DNA of 64,000 nt, from the NCBI GenBank assembly GCA_963829845.1, contig CAWHKD010000012.1, positions 62,001-126,000 on the forward strand, given 5' to 3'. Under the pieces are notes generated by a model. The model saw nothing but the letters and a program-made list of their open reading frames with translations, did no database searches and was not told the DNA's origin. Both the position numbers and the translations under genes were made by a program. Source of the DNA: Gaiellasilicea sp963829845. Lineage in GTDB: Bacteria; Actinomycetota; Thermoleophilia; Gaiellales; Gaiellaceae. Positions 24,544 to 33,547 of this stretch are shown here, one piece after another. Each line of letters begins with the position of its first letter. Position 1 is the first letter of the stretch.

Positions 24544-26304
24544 TTGGCTCTCGGGCTTTCGAAACTGCTGATCGCGGCCGCGAGTGCGCTCGACCGTCGC
24601 TTCGGCTGGGACCGGTTGCCGTTGCCGCTCGGCGTATTCACGCTCTCCGGTCTGAGGACTCAGCTCCGCGAGGAGAACCTCTACGACACCGGGCCGGGTG
24701 GCGCGAAGCCGCCTCCCGCCAGCGGCCCGCATGACTCGCGGACGACGGACGGGAGCTACAACGACATCGGCAGCCCCGCGATGGGGATGATCGGCGCGCG
24801 CTTCGGCCGCAACGTCCCGCTCGGGAACACCGACCCCGAGACGTTGCCAGGCGTGCTCGAGCCGAACCCGCGCCTCGTCAGCCGCCGGCTTCTGACGCGC
24901 GAGGAGTTCAAGCCCGCCACGATCGTGAACGTCCTCGCCGGAGCGTGGCTCCAGTTCGAGGTGCACGACTGGTTCAGCCATGGCACGAACCTGCCCGAGG
25001 AGCCCTTCGAGCTCGAAATCGCCGATGACGACCCGTGGGCCGAGCGTCCGATGCGGATCGAGCGCACGCGCACGGATCCGTTCCCGGACGAGAACGGCGG
25101 CCCGGCGACCTGGGTGACGACCGACTCGCATTGGTGGGACGGCTCGCAGATCTACGGCAGCGAGCCGGCGCTGACGAGCGCACTCCGCGAGCACGCGGGC
25201 GGCCGGCTCCGCCTCGATCCGGACGGCCAGCTGCCGCGCGACCTCGACGCCAAGCTCGACCTTACCGGCGTCGCCGGGAACTTCTGGCTCGGGCTGGCGC
25301 TCCTGCACACGCTCTTCACCCGCGAGCACAACGCGATCGCCGACCGGCTTGCCGCCGAGCATCCGGCGTGGACGGACGAGGAGCTTTTCGCGAAGGCACG
25401 CCTGATCACGGCGGCGCTGATGGCGAAGATCCACACGGTTGAATGGACCCCGGCAATCATCGCGCATCCAACCACGAAGTACGGAATGCGGGCGAACTGG
25501 TACGGGATCCTCGGGAAACGGCTCGGCAAGCGAACCTCGAACGAGGTCCTCGGCGGTATTCCCGGCTCGGCGACCAACCACCACGGCGTGCCGTACTCGC
25601 TGACCGAGGAGTTCGTCGCCGTCTATCGGATGCACCCGCTCCTCCCCGACGACTTCACCTTCCGCTCGATCGAGACGGACAAGGTCCTGCAGGAGCGGAC
25701 GTTCCGGGAGCTCGGTGTCCGAGACGTCCGCGCCCGCCTCGACGAGGTCGGCTTCGTCGACTCGTTCTACTCGTTCGGGATTGCGCACCCCGGCGCGATC
25801 ACCCTGCACAACTACCCGCGCTTCCTGCAGGAGCTGCACAAGCCGGACGGCAGCGTCGTCGACCTCGCGGCCATCGACGTGCTCAGGATCCGGGAGCGCG
25901 GCGTGCCCCGCTACAACGAGTTCCGGCGTCTCTTCCACCTGAAGCCTGCGACCACGTTCGAGGAGCTGACGGACAACCCGGCCTGGGCGGCGGAGCTGCG
26001 AGATGTGTACGGCGACGTCGAGCAGGTCGACCTGATGGTCGGGCTCTACGCGGAGCCGCTGCCGAAGGGATTCGGCTTCAGCGACACGGCCTTCCGCGTC
26101 TTCATTCTGATGGCGTCGCGGCGGCTGAAGAGCGACCGCTTCTTCACGCGCGACTACAACGCGGCGACGTACACGCAGACCGGGCTCGACTGGATCGACG
26201 AGACGAGCATGAGCGACGTGCTGCTGCGGCACTACCCGGCGCTGGCGCCGGCGCTGCGCGGCATCGACAACGCCTTCGCGCCGTGGACCCGAGTGTCCGG
26301 ATGA
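24544..26304 (+). CDS. Haem peroxidase-fold fatty-acid alpha-dioxygenase-like enzyme
   Basis: 586 residues from TTG 24544, which has an ideal AAGGAGG site; a GTG at 24475 is less likely. The protein belongs to the peroxidase-cyclooxygenase superfamily and resembles fatty-acid alpha-dioxygenases closely. The distal haem His is His141 in FEVHDWFSHG, followed by HWWDGSQIYGS (196-206), LHTLFTREHNAIADRL and IHTVEW. The key YRMH (361-364) supplies the radical-forming Tyr361 and proximal His364, matching Tyr385/His388 of prostaglandin synthase. C-terminal HPGAITLHNYPRFL and DRFFTRDYN also fit. Predicted product: 2-hydroperoxy fatty acid, which loses CO2 to a one-carbon-shorter aldehyde. There is no signal peptide. 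It overlaps the MBL-fold gene (ATGA). Confidence 0.85.
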   Translation: MALGLSKLLIAAASALDRRFGWDRLPLPLGVFTLSGLRTQLREENLYDTGPGGAKPPPASGPHDSRTTDGSYNDIGSPAMGMIGARFGRNVPLGNTDPETLPGVLEPNPRLVSRRLLTREEFKPATIVNVLAGAWLQFEVHDWFSHGTNLPEEPFELEIADDDPWAERPMRIERTRTDPFPDENGGPATWVTTDSHWWDGSQIYGSEPALTSALREHAGGRLRLDPDGQLPRDLDAKLDLTGVAGNFWLGLALLHTLFTREHNAIADRLAAEHPAWTDEELFAKARLITAALMAKIHTVEWTPAIIAHPTTKYGMRANWYGILGKRLGKRTSNEVLGGIPGSATNHHGVPYSLTEEFVAVYRMHPLLPDDFTFRSIETDKVLQERTFRELGVRDVRARLDEVGFVDSFYSFGIAHPGAITLHNYPRFLQELHKPDGSVVDLAAIDVLRIRERGVPRYNEFRRLFHLKPATTFEELTDNPAWAAELRDVYGDVEQVDLMVGLYAEPLPKGFGFSDTAFRVFILMASRRLKSDRFFTRDYNAATYTQTGLDWIDETSMSDVLLRHYPALAPALRGIDNAFAPWTRVSG

Positions 26305-27011
26305 GAGAGCTCGCTCCCGGCGTGCACATGCTCGGCGCCAAGAAGGGCGGGCGTGTCCGCGCCTACCTGATCGAGACGCACGGGGAGCTCTGGCTCGTCG
26401 ACACGCTCTTCGAGAACGATGCCGGCGGCGTGCTCGACGCGATCAGGCGGCTCGGCCGCAAGCCGTCCGAGCTGAAGCGGATCGTGCTCACGCACGCGCA
26501 CCGCTCCCACCTGGGCGGGGTCGCCGCACTGAAGCGCGAGACCGGCGCGGCGGTGCTGTCGCACGAATGGGAAGCGGACATCATCTCCGGCGACAGGCCC
26601 GCCCAGTCCGTCGGCCTCAAGCCGACCGCGCCGTTCCGCACCTATCCGTTTCAGGTCGGGATCTTCCTCAACCGACCGAAGCACCGGCCGGTCCCGATCG
26701 ACGAGAGCGTCGGCGACGGCGACGCGGTCGGCCCACTCGAGGTGCTGTACGCGCCCGGGCACTCGCCTGGGCACCTCGCCTTCCACTGGGCCGAGCGCCG
26801 GCTGCTGCTCTCCGGCGACGCGATCGCCACCTGGCCGCGCTTCGAGGCGGGGTGGCCGGCGTTCACGATCAACCCGGAGCAGCATGCGAAGTCGATTCGC
26901 CGCATGGCATCGCTCGACGCCGGCATCGTCGGCGTCGGCCACGGCGACCCGATCACAGACGGCGCCGCCGACCGGGTACACGCTCTCGTCGCGCCGGCCG
27001 AGTCCAGCTAG
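26301..27011 (+). CDS. Metallo-beta-lactamase-fold hydrolase with altered metal motif
   Basis: 236 residues from ATG 26301, translationally coupled to the dioxygenase gene. MBL-fold landmarks: LVDTLFEN, the metal loop LTHAHRSHLGG (His65, His67, His70), APGHSPGH (His154), SGDAIATW (Asp173) and GVGHGDPI (His214). The canonical HxHxDH is HxHxSH here; Ser69 replaces the Asp that normally holds the second metal. One-metal chemistry or a different role is therefore possible. The partnership suggests action on a lipid-derived hydroperoxide, thioester or lactone, but this is inference from the context. It converges on the VOC gene with a four-base overlap. Confidence 0.82.
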   Translation: MRELAPGVHMLGAKKGGRVRAYLIETHGELWLVDTLFENDAGGVLDAIRRLGRKPSELKRIVLTHAHRSHLGGVAALKRETGAAVLSHEWEADIISGDRPAQSVGLKPTAPFRTYPFQVGIFLNRPKHRPVPIDESVGDGDAVGPLEVLYAPGHSPGHLAFHWAERRLLLSGDAIATWPRFEAGWPAFTINPEQHAKSIRRMASLDAGIVGVGHGDPITDGAADRVHALVAPAESS

Positions 27012-27358
27012 GCGCGCGGCGTCACGAACTCGATCAGGTTCCCGAAGGGGTCGCGGACGAAGAACCGCTCCCGGCCGCCGACGGGACGCGCGCCCTCGAT
27101 CTCGTAGCCGGAGTCGGCGAGCCGCTCCCGGGCGCCGTCCAGCCCGTCGACCTCGAGCGCGAAGTGGTGCTGTGCGCTCGCGTCCGCGCGCGGACCGGCG
27201 ATCACGTGAAGCTCGAGGTCGCCGGCACGCCCGAGTCCGTAGACGAGCGCCCGTTCGGAGGCGTAGAGCTCGGACAGCCCGAGCGCATCCCGGTAGAACA
27301 CCCGGGCGGCTTCGATCTCCTCCGGCTCAACGGTGATCCCGACGTGCTGGAGCCTCAT
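27008..27358 (-). CDS. VOC (glyoxalase/dioxygenase-fold) protein
   Basis: 116 residues from ATG 27358, which overlaps the stop of the large hydrolase gene. Two beta-alpha-beta-beta-beta modules: LQHVGITVEP with FYRDALGL, then HHFALEVDGL and FVRDPFGNLIEFV. His5 and His85 in HHF with the Glu in LIEF are the possible metal triad of the fold. The function is not predictable from the fold (glyoxalase, ring-cleaving dioxygenase, epimerase and resistance proteins share it). It is probably the last gene of the unit beginning with the TolB-propeller gene. Confidence 0.85.
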   Translation of the reverse strand: MRLQHVGITVEPEEIEAARVFYRDALGLSELYASERALVYGLGRAGDLELHVIAGPRADASAQHHFALEVDGLDGARERLADSGYEIEGARPVGGRERFFVRDPFGNLIEFVTPRA

Positions 27359-30300
27359 CTCTCCTCTCTCGTGCATGCACCCTCGACCGGTGTGCGGACG
27401 TGGCGGATGTTCTCCCACGCCTTCGCCTGCGGGAGCAGGTCGAAGCGGGAGAGTGCGAGCGGGAGCCCGGTGCGAGCGCGCATCTCGGCCGAGTGGATCC
27501 AGAAGCCTACGAACGCCTCCACGTTGGCCCTCGGGTTGAGGCGGCGCAGCTGCCAGAAGAACTTGCCTGTCTGCGACTGCTGGTCGACGACGACCTGGTC
27601 GGAGACGCTCCACCACAGCTGCAAGGGCACGCACGACCCGGCGATCCTGCGGGCGTAGGTCACCGGGCTGCGGGCTGCGTAAGCGGCGGCCCGCGTTCCC
27701 GGCCCGCCGCCGATCTCGCGGCGCGCGATCTTGCGCAGGGTCGAGCCGAACTGCGTACCGAGCAGCACCCGACAGGCGTTCTTGCAGCGGACGCGGTCGA
27801 AGTTCCGGTACTGGAGCGCCAGATCGGTCACTGACGAGAATGCCGCCGCGCCCGCGAGCAGGTCCGGATGTCGGGCCACCAGCAACAACGTCTCCTGGCC
27901 GCCCATGCTGCCGCCGAACGCATAGATCCGGCTGCGGTCGATCCGTAGCCAGGGCAGGGTCGTGCGCAGGACCTCGGGCATCCGCGCGAGATCGGCGATC
28001 TGGCCGCCGTACCCCCAGGAGTGACCGGCCACGCGCCTGCCGCGCGCATCCGGGTTGATCACGGCGAAGGAGCCGCGGCCGGGCAGGTTGCCCCACAGAA
28101 CCGAGTTCGCGTGGCCGTTCAGCCCCCGTCCGTGCGGCGAGATCACGAGTGGCAGCGGCGGGTTGGCCGCAGGCCCGTACCACGATGGAAGCACCACGGT
28201 CGCGGTGCTCACGTGCCCGTCATGTGCGAGATAGCGAATCTTCAGCCGCCTGACCGCGGTCAGGCCCGCCGACGACGCCGGGCGGCGGCTTCCGTAGCGG
28301 ACGACCACGTCGACGCGGCCGGTGTGGCCGCTGAGGTCGATCGTCTCGCCGACAGTTTCGCCTTCCGGAAGCTCGAGCGGCTCCCCGTTCACCGTCACCG
28401 ACTCGACGCGCTGACCTCGCGGCAGCCTCACGCGGAGCTTCAGCGTCTTCGGAGCGGGACGCGCGGGGATCTCGACGGTCGCACTGATCGTGTCGCTGCG
28501 TGCGACGAGCGCGTACGAGACCGGCCCGAAGCTGGTCGGCGCGCGGCGAACGATGATCTGGCGTCCCGCCCGGAGCCACGGCCGCGGGGTTGCGAACGCC
28601 AACTCGAGCCCGGTCGGCGCGCCCTCTTCGTCGCGGCTCTCGTGGACGAGCAGTGACCTCAGCGTCTGCAGAAATGCCGCGTTGCTCGCGCCGTTCGGCG
28701 GCAGGTACATCGAGCGAAAGTGGCTGCCGCGGAGAGGGGCGACGCTCGCAGCCTCGCCGGAGACGAACGTGTCAGGCGTCATCGCCACAGCGAGCGTGCC
28801 GTAGAGGCTGAGTACGAGCTGGTCGGCGGCATCGCCGTCGGCCAAGAAGCGGGCGACGTTGATTCCGTAGACCTGGTCGGTCCCGGAGACTGGGTAGACC
28901 GGCTGCTCGTAGAGCGCGTAGGCGCCCGCGCGCACGACACCGAGCAGCCGCGATCCGTGGCGGAGCATGTACTTGAGCGCGCCCGTCGCCTCGGGGCTCC
29001 CGGGGGCGAAGATCCCCGATGCGAGCGCGTACGGCATGACGAGGTTCCAGTAGCTGCCGAGGCGCGCCTGCGTGAGCGAGGCGTAGGCGGGCTCGCGGTC
29101 GAGCAGCCGCGCCGGGATGAAGAGCGAGCCGTCGCCGAGCCGCCGCTGCGAGGAGGCGACCGCGCGCCGAAGACCGGCCTCGAGACGCTTCGCGAGCGCC
29201 GCGCAGCGCCGCGCCAGCTCGGCGTCTCCCGTCTCCGCCCAGACGCGCCCCATTGCCCGCAGGCCCTGCCAGACGGTTGCCTGGGAATGCAGGCCGAGCA
29301 CGTGCTCGGGGATGTCCGACGAGTAGCGCTCCCGGCCAAGGAGCCCCGTGCCGCTCGCAGCGATCTGGCGTCCGAGCTGGTCGACGTAGCTGCGGAGTGT
29401 GGGCGTCGCTCCGTCGATGTAGGCCCGATCGCGCGTCAGCCGGTAGTGGAGCGCCGACCCCACGAGCCGCTTTCCCATCTTCCAGTTCGGATAGGGCTCG
29501 TCCTTTCGCGTCAGCGAGGTCCGCATGATCGACCGCGCGACGGCGGCGTAGCCGAGCTCGCCCATCACCTCGGCGACGTCGACTCCCTCCGGGAAGGAGA
29601 ACTGCTCGTACGGGTTGCCGACGCTGTACCGCCAGGTGAGAAGCAGGTTCTGGATCAGCAGGTTGCGATACGCGTCGTTGACCCGCCGCTCGGGGACGAC
29701 GATCTGCGTACCCTCGGTCAGGCGCCCGTTCCAGTAGGCGACGACGGCGCGGCGGGCGCGCTCGTAGCGGGTCGCGTCGACGGCGAGGGTCCGCCGCCCC
29801 GGGTAGTTGATCCAGGCGAGGTAGAGCGTCCGCCGAGCGCCGCGCTTGATCCGGTACGTCAGCACCGAACGCTTGACCGTGCCGCCGCGACTGAAGGCGA
29901 GCACGGTCCGAAGCTTGCGCACCGATGGCTTCAGCCTTACCTGGACGGCTCTCCCCGAGGCGCGCCGCGCGTCGACGTCGAGCCGGATGAAGCTGACCAG
30001 CGAGCCCGTCTCGGACGTCTGCACCGCGAACGATTCCTGGCGGTAGCGCACGCGCGCCGAATCGGTGTACGTCGTCGACAGGATCGGCAGGTAGCCGCTT
30101 CCCAGGCGAGCCTGTCCGAGCCGCGCGACACACGAGCCGTAGCGCTCGCGACCCTTGGCGCCGACGAGGATCGTCAGGCGCCTGCCGCCGACGCGCTCGG
30201 CGATCACCTGGCTTCCGTCGGCGACGTGCAGTGCGACCGAGCCGGCGCCGCGGGCGCCGAGCGGCTGCCCGAACGGCACGTAGTAGACGCCGGAATCGGT

Positions 30301-30567
30301 CAGGGCTCTCTTGCCGGGCGCGCGGGCGTAGAGCAGCGGCGGCAGCAGGCGCCGCGCAGCCTCGTAGCTCGGGCCGTCCGGCGCACTGAGGAGCGCGTTT
30401 CCCCAGACGTCGTGACGCGTGCGAAGGGCGCGTTCGACGCTCCTCGTGTGCGCAGCGGTCGCGCGCGGCGCCGCGCAGCCGGACGTCTTCGTGGCCGCCT
30501 GTTCTGCACGTCCAACGACGACCGCCACGGCCGCGACGAGCGCTGCGATCGCGAGCACCGGACGCAC
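27355..30567 (-). CDS. Secreted two-domain protein: (alpha/alpha) glycosidase-like domain plus alpha/beta-hydrolase
   Basis: 1070 residues from GTG 30567. A signal anchor (VLAIAALVAAVAVVVG) leads to a beta-rich region, then a long helical domain (about 290-640) with the look of an (alpha/alpha)6-barrel glycosidase: NLLIQNLLLTWRYSVGNPYEQ, GVDVAEVMGELGY, HSQATVWQGLRAMGRVW, YWNLVMPYALASG. A beta-sandwich (about 690-770) separates it from an alpha/beta-hydrolase/S9-like domain: PLPLVISPHGRGLNG (oxyanion region), nucleophile elbow FGGSMGGQE with Ser, SVSDQVVVDQQS (candidate Asp) and FWIHSAE (candidate His). A combined glycan hydrolase and esterase is inferred. No catalytic acid pair of the barrel could be assigned. 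The frame is intact. Confidence 0.75.
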   Translation of the reverse strand: MRPVLAIAALVAAVAVVVGRAEQAATKTSGCAAPRATAAHTRSVERALRTRHDVWGNALLSAPDGPSYEAARRLLPPLLYARAPGKRALTDSGVYYVPFGQPLGARGAGSVALHVADGSQVIAERVGGRRLTILVGAKGRERYGSCVARLGQARLGSGYLPILSTTYTDSARVRYRQESFAVQTSETGSLVSFIRLDVDARRASGRAVQVRLKPSVRKLRTVLAFSRGGTVKRSVLTYRIKRGARRTLYLAWINYPGRRTLAVDATRYERARRAVVAYWNGRLTEGTQIVVPERRVNDAYRNLLIQNLLLTWRYSVGNPYEQFSFPEGVDVAEVMGELGYAAVARSIMRTSLTRKDEPYPNWKMGKRLVGSALHYRLTRDRAYIDGATPTLRSYVDQLGRQIAASGTGLLGRERYSSDIPEHVLGLHSQATVWQGLRAMGRVWAETGDAELARRCAALAKRLEAGLRRAVASSQRRLGDGSLFIPARLLDREPAYASLTQARLGSYWNLVMPYALASGIFAPGSPEATGALKYMLRHGSRLLGVVRAGAYALYEQPVYPVSGTDQVYGINVARFLADGDAADQLVLSLYGTLAVAMTPDTFVSGEAASVAPLRGSHFRSMYLPPNGASNAAFLQTLRSLLVHESRDEEGAPTGLELAFATPRPWLRAGRQIIVRRAPTSFGPVSYALVARSDTISATVEIPARPAPKTLKLRVRLPRGQRVESVTVNGEPLELPEGETVGETIDLSGHTGRVDVVVRYGSRRPASSAGLTAVRRLKIRYLAHDGHVSTATVVLPSWYGPAANPPLPLVISPHGRGLNGHANSVLWGNLPGRGSFAVINPDARGRRVAGHSWGYGGQIADLARMPEVLRTTLPWLRIDRSRIYAFGGSMGGQETLLLVARHPDLLAGAAAFSSVTDLALQYRNFDRVRCKNACRVLLGTQFGSTLRKIARREIGGGPGTRAAAYAARSPVTYARRIAGSCVPLQLWWSVSDQVVVDQQSQTGKFFWQLRRLNPRANVEAFVGFWIHSAEMRARTGLPLALSRFDLLPQAKAWENIRHVRTPVEGACTREER

Positions 30568-30620
30568 AGCGTCATTGATATCGGGCTGCGCCGGCAGGCG
30601 CCAGTGGCAACGAGACCGCG

Positions 30621-32327
30621 TCAGCGCCGACTGACGCGCTCACAGTGGCGGAGCACGTCCTTGCGGTCGGCAACGACGACGTCGATCTCCGTGCCGCAGT
30701 CGACGACGTCACGCTCGCCGTCGCGGACGCGGACCGTGTCGCCGCCCCCGCCGCCGAAGACGCTGTCGCGCCCCGGCCCCGCGACGACGATGTCGACACC
30801 GCTGCCCGCCTCGATCGTGTCGTTCCCGCCACGGCCGTCGATGAAGTCCCACCCCGGGCGGCCGCAGATCCACTCGCCTCGCCGCGTCCCGATCAGCCGG
30901 TCCGCGGCCCAGGTGCCGAGCACGTCGCACGGCGATACCTCGCGCAGCACCGCGACTGTGTCGTCGGTCGGATCGACGTCTCCGCCGCCCGCGTACGACG
31001 TGGATGCCGTCACCCGGGTCCGGCCCGGGCCCGCGAACGTCGTCCGGCCCTGCAGCGCGAGCTCGCGGCCGGGCTCGAGGTCGCCGAGCGGACATGCCAA
31101 GCGCGGCCCGGGTCCGCACCGCAGCTCGGGCACCGCGAGGGTGCCCTGCGTCGCCTCCAGCGAGAGCTGAACATCCCGAAGCATCCGCGTCCCGTCGTTT
31201 CTGAGGGTGATCGTGAGCGGCAGCACGCCGCGATGGCTGACCTCGGCGAGGGGAGTCCGCAGCCGGACGATCACGGACGAGCACTCCATTCGGCCGACCG
31301 ACACGACCGCCCCGGGACGCCAGAGCGGTGAGGAGTTGCCGAACGGGCCGCGCCACGGCGTCTCGCAGGAACCGTCGGCGTTCATGACCATGAACGGCCC
31401 CTCGGCGCGCGCCCGACGGAACATGAGCCGCGAGCCGTCCGGCCACCAGGACGGGCGGAACGAGCCTGCCGTCCCGCCGGCGTAGAGCTCGTCGCCTGCG
31501 ACGCCGGTGAGCCGCGCCAGGCCGCTTCCGTCTGCCCCGACCGACCAGATCTCCGTGCGCGCCGGCACGCCGAACCGGTCCTGGAGCTCAGGAAACAGCT
31601 GTCGCCGAGTGAAGGCGATTTTGCTTCCGTCGGGCGACCACGCCGGCCACTGCACGCTGGCCTCGCTCCGGATCGCGCGCGACGGAAGCACGGTGCGACG
31701 GTCGCTTCCGTCCGGACGGATGACGTCGATCCCGTCCGCGCGCGGCACGGCCAGCAGGCTGCCGTCGGGAGACCAGGCCAGCTCGGATCCTGTCACCGGC
31801 AGTACCTGTGACACGCCCGTCCGAACGTCGACGACCGCTCTGTTCAGGGTTCGGGTGCTGTAGGCGAGCAGGAAGCCGGTCGGCTGGAGCACAGGAGGAA
31901 AGTTGAGGTCCGCCTGCTGGACGAGCAGGCGCTCCGACCCGCCGTCGACCGGCAGGATGCGGATCGACCAGAACGAGCTTCTCGCGGCCAGGCTGTAGAC
32001 GACGACGTCGCTCGACGTGATCCACGTGACCGACGCCCAGACCTCGCTGTTCGGCTGGCGCGCGACCTCTCGCACGCCGGTCCCGTCAGCAGCCGCGACG
32101 AAGAGACCCCGCTCGGTGTCCGATTGGCGCAGGAACGCCAGTCGCGTCCCATCCGGCGACCAGTCCGCCGAAGGCGTGAAGCCGCCCAGCGACGTGGCCA
32201 CGGTCCCTGAGCTGTCGGCCAGGCGCAGATCGCCGCCGGTGCCGATCACGAGCGCGTCCGGCGCAGTCGCAGCGACCGCCGACGACGCAAGCAAGAGCGA
32301 CAGCGCGAGGACCGCGATGTTGCGCAT
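30621..32327 (-). CDS. Secreted TolB-type beta-propeller protein with C-terminal RTX-like calcium repeats
   Basis: 568 residues from ATG 32327. Signal peptide LALSLLLASSAVAAT. Residues ~25-330 hold repeated PD40/TolB blades (WSPDGTRLAFLRQS, WSPDGSLLAVPRAD, WSPDGSKIAFTRRQ, WWPDGSRLMFRRA). A DUF11/CARDB-like beta domain follows (LPLTITLRNDGTRML). The C-terminal ~100 residues have glycine/aspartate nonapeptides of the hemolysin type: IDGRGGNDTIEAGSGVD and FGGGGGDTVRVRDGERD, predicted to bind Ca2+. RTX tails normally go with type I secretion in Gram-negatives; here a Sec signal is present instead. It probably binds surface or extracellular polymers. It lies 53 bases upstream of the glycosidase/esterase gene. 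Confidence 0.82.
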   Translation of the reverse strand: MRNIAVLALSLLLASSAVAATAPDALVIGTGGDLRLADSSGTVATSLGGFTPSADWSPDGTRLAFLRQSDTERGLFVAAADGTGVREVARQPNSEVWASVTWITSSDVVVYSLAARSSFWSIRILPVDGGSERLLVQQADLNFPPVLQPTGFLLAYSTRTLNRAVVDVRTGVSQVLPVTGSELAWSPDGSLLAVPRADGIDVIRPDGSDRRTVLPSRAIRSEASVQWPAWSPDGSKIAFTRRQLFPELQDRFGVPARTEIWSVGADGSGLARLTGVAGDELYAGGTAGSFRPSWWPDGSRLMFRRARAEGPFMVMNADGSCETPWRGPFGNSSPLWRPGAVVSVGRMECSSVIVRLRTPLAEVSHRGVLPLTITLRNDGTRMLRDVQLSLEATQGTLAVPELRCGPGPRLACPLGDLEPGRELALQGRTTFAGPGRTRVTASTSYAGGGDVDPTDDTVAVLREVSPCDVLGTWAADRLIGTRRGEWICGRPGWDFIDGRGGNDTIEAGSGVDIVVAGPGRDSVFGGGGGDTVRVRDGERDVVDCGTEIDVVVADRKDVLRHCERVSRR

Positions 32328-32380
32328 CCTGCAAACGTACGCCGCTCGCGTGAAGGCGGTGAGAGGAATTCGTTAGGAAG

Positions 32381-33547
32381 CTACGCCTGCGGGATGCGGG
32401 CCTCGAGGGCCGCGCCGAGCGCCTCGCGCACCGGCTCGAGCTCGATCCGGTCGAGCACGTCCTGGAAGAAGCCGCGCACGATCAGGCGCTCGGCCTCGGC
32501 GCGCGAGAGACCGCGGGCCATCAGGTAGAAGAGTTGCTCGCGGTCGACCTGGCCGAGCGTCGCCCCGTGCGTGCAGCGGACGTCGTTCGCCATGATCTCG
32601 AGCCCGGGGATCGAGTCGGCGTGCGCCGACTTCGAGAGGAGCAGGTTGCGGTTCTCCTGGTACGCATTCGTCCTCTGCGCGTCCTCCTCGACGCGGATCA
32701 TCCCGCGCCAGACCGCACTCGACTCGTCGTTGAGGACGCCCTTGAAGGCGAAGTCGGACGTCGTGTTCGGCGCGATGTGCTCCTGAAAGGTGTCGTAGTC
32801 GAGGTGCTGGACGCCGTCGGCGAAGTAGGCGCCTGTGACGCGAGAGGTCGCCCCAGGCCCGGCGAGGTCGTTCTGGATCCGGATCTTGCCCTTCTTGGAG
32901 CCGAAGCCGCCCGCGACCCAGTCGAGCTCTGCGTCGCGCCCGATCAGCGCGTGGTGGGTGCCGAAGTGCCAGGTCTCGCGGCTGACGTTCTGCACCGAGA
33001 CGTACTCGACCTTGGCGCCGTCCTCGACGAAGATCTCGACCGCGGCGTTCAGGTAGCCAGACAGCTCGGGATCCGTCGACGCGTACTCCTCGATCACGGA
33101 GACGCGGCTGCCCGGCTCGGCGACGATCAGCAGCCGCCAGAAGAGGGAGCCGCCCTCGATCGAGTTCGTGATCCGCACGAGCAGCGGCTGCTCCAACGCG
33201 ACGCCCTTCGGGACGTGCACGAGCAGGCCGTGCTCCCACTCGGCGGCGTTGTGGGCGGCGAACTTCTCCTCCGAGCCGACGAGCTCGCCCAGGCGCGGAT
33301 GCTCGCCCAGCCGCTCGAAACGGATCCCCTCGGGCGCGCGGTCGATCTCGAGGCCGGCCTCGGAGACCCGGACGACGCCCGCAGCCTCGAGCTCGAGCAT
33401 CGCCGGCGCAGCGACGACCTCGGTGGCGCCGTTCGCCGAGAACGCCTCCGGATCGAAGTCCTTCAGGTCGGTGAAGCGCCACGACTCGTCCTTCGTGGTC
33501 GGCAGCGGCAGCGCGCGGTAGCGCTCGAGCTCGTCGGTCCTCGTCAT
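32381..33547 (-). CDS. sufD: SufD Fe-S scaffold subunit
   Basis: 388 residues from ATG 33547, overlapping the third VOC gene (ATGA). Partner of SufB in the SufBC2D scaffold. Marks: DESWRFTDL at the N-terminus, the parallel beta-helix core (FGTHHALIGRDAELDWVAGGFGSK, GAYFADGVQHLDYDTFQEH) and the C-terminal helical segment FYLMARGLSRAEAERLIVRGF. The HGAT segment with CTHGATLGQVD carries the His/Cys that line the SufB-SufD interface. The frame is intact. Last gene of the sufC operon, separated from sufB by three VOC genes. Confidence 0.94.
   Translation of the reverse strand: MTRTDELERYRALPLPTTKDESWRFTDLKDFDPEAFSANGATEVVAAPAMLELEAAGVVRVSEAGLEIDRAPEGIRFERLGEHPRLGELVGSEEKFAAHNAAEWEHGLLVHVPKGVALEQPLLVRITNSIEGGSLFWRLLIVAEPGSRVSVIEEYASTDPELSGYLNAAVEIFVEDGAKVEYVSVQNVSRETWHFGTHHALIGRDAELDWVAGGFGSKKGKIRIQNDLAGPGATSRVTGAYFADGVQHLDYDTFQEHIAPNTTSDFAFKGVLNDESSAVWRGMIRVEEDAQRTNAYQENRNLLLSKSAHADSIPGLEIMANDVRCTHGATLGQVDREQLFYLMARGLSRAEAERLIVRGFFQDVLDRIELEPVREALGAALEARIPQA

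Noticed and set aside
30572..31446. Prophage, integron or insertion sequence
   Set aside because: No transposase, integrase or phage structural gene was recognised anywhere in the window, including this long arginine-rich overlapping frame.
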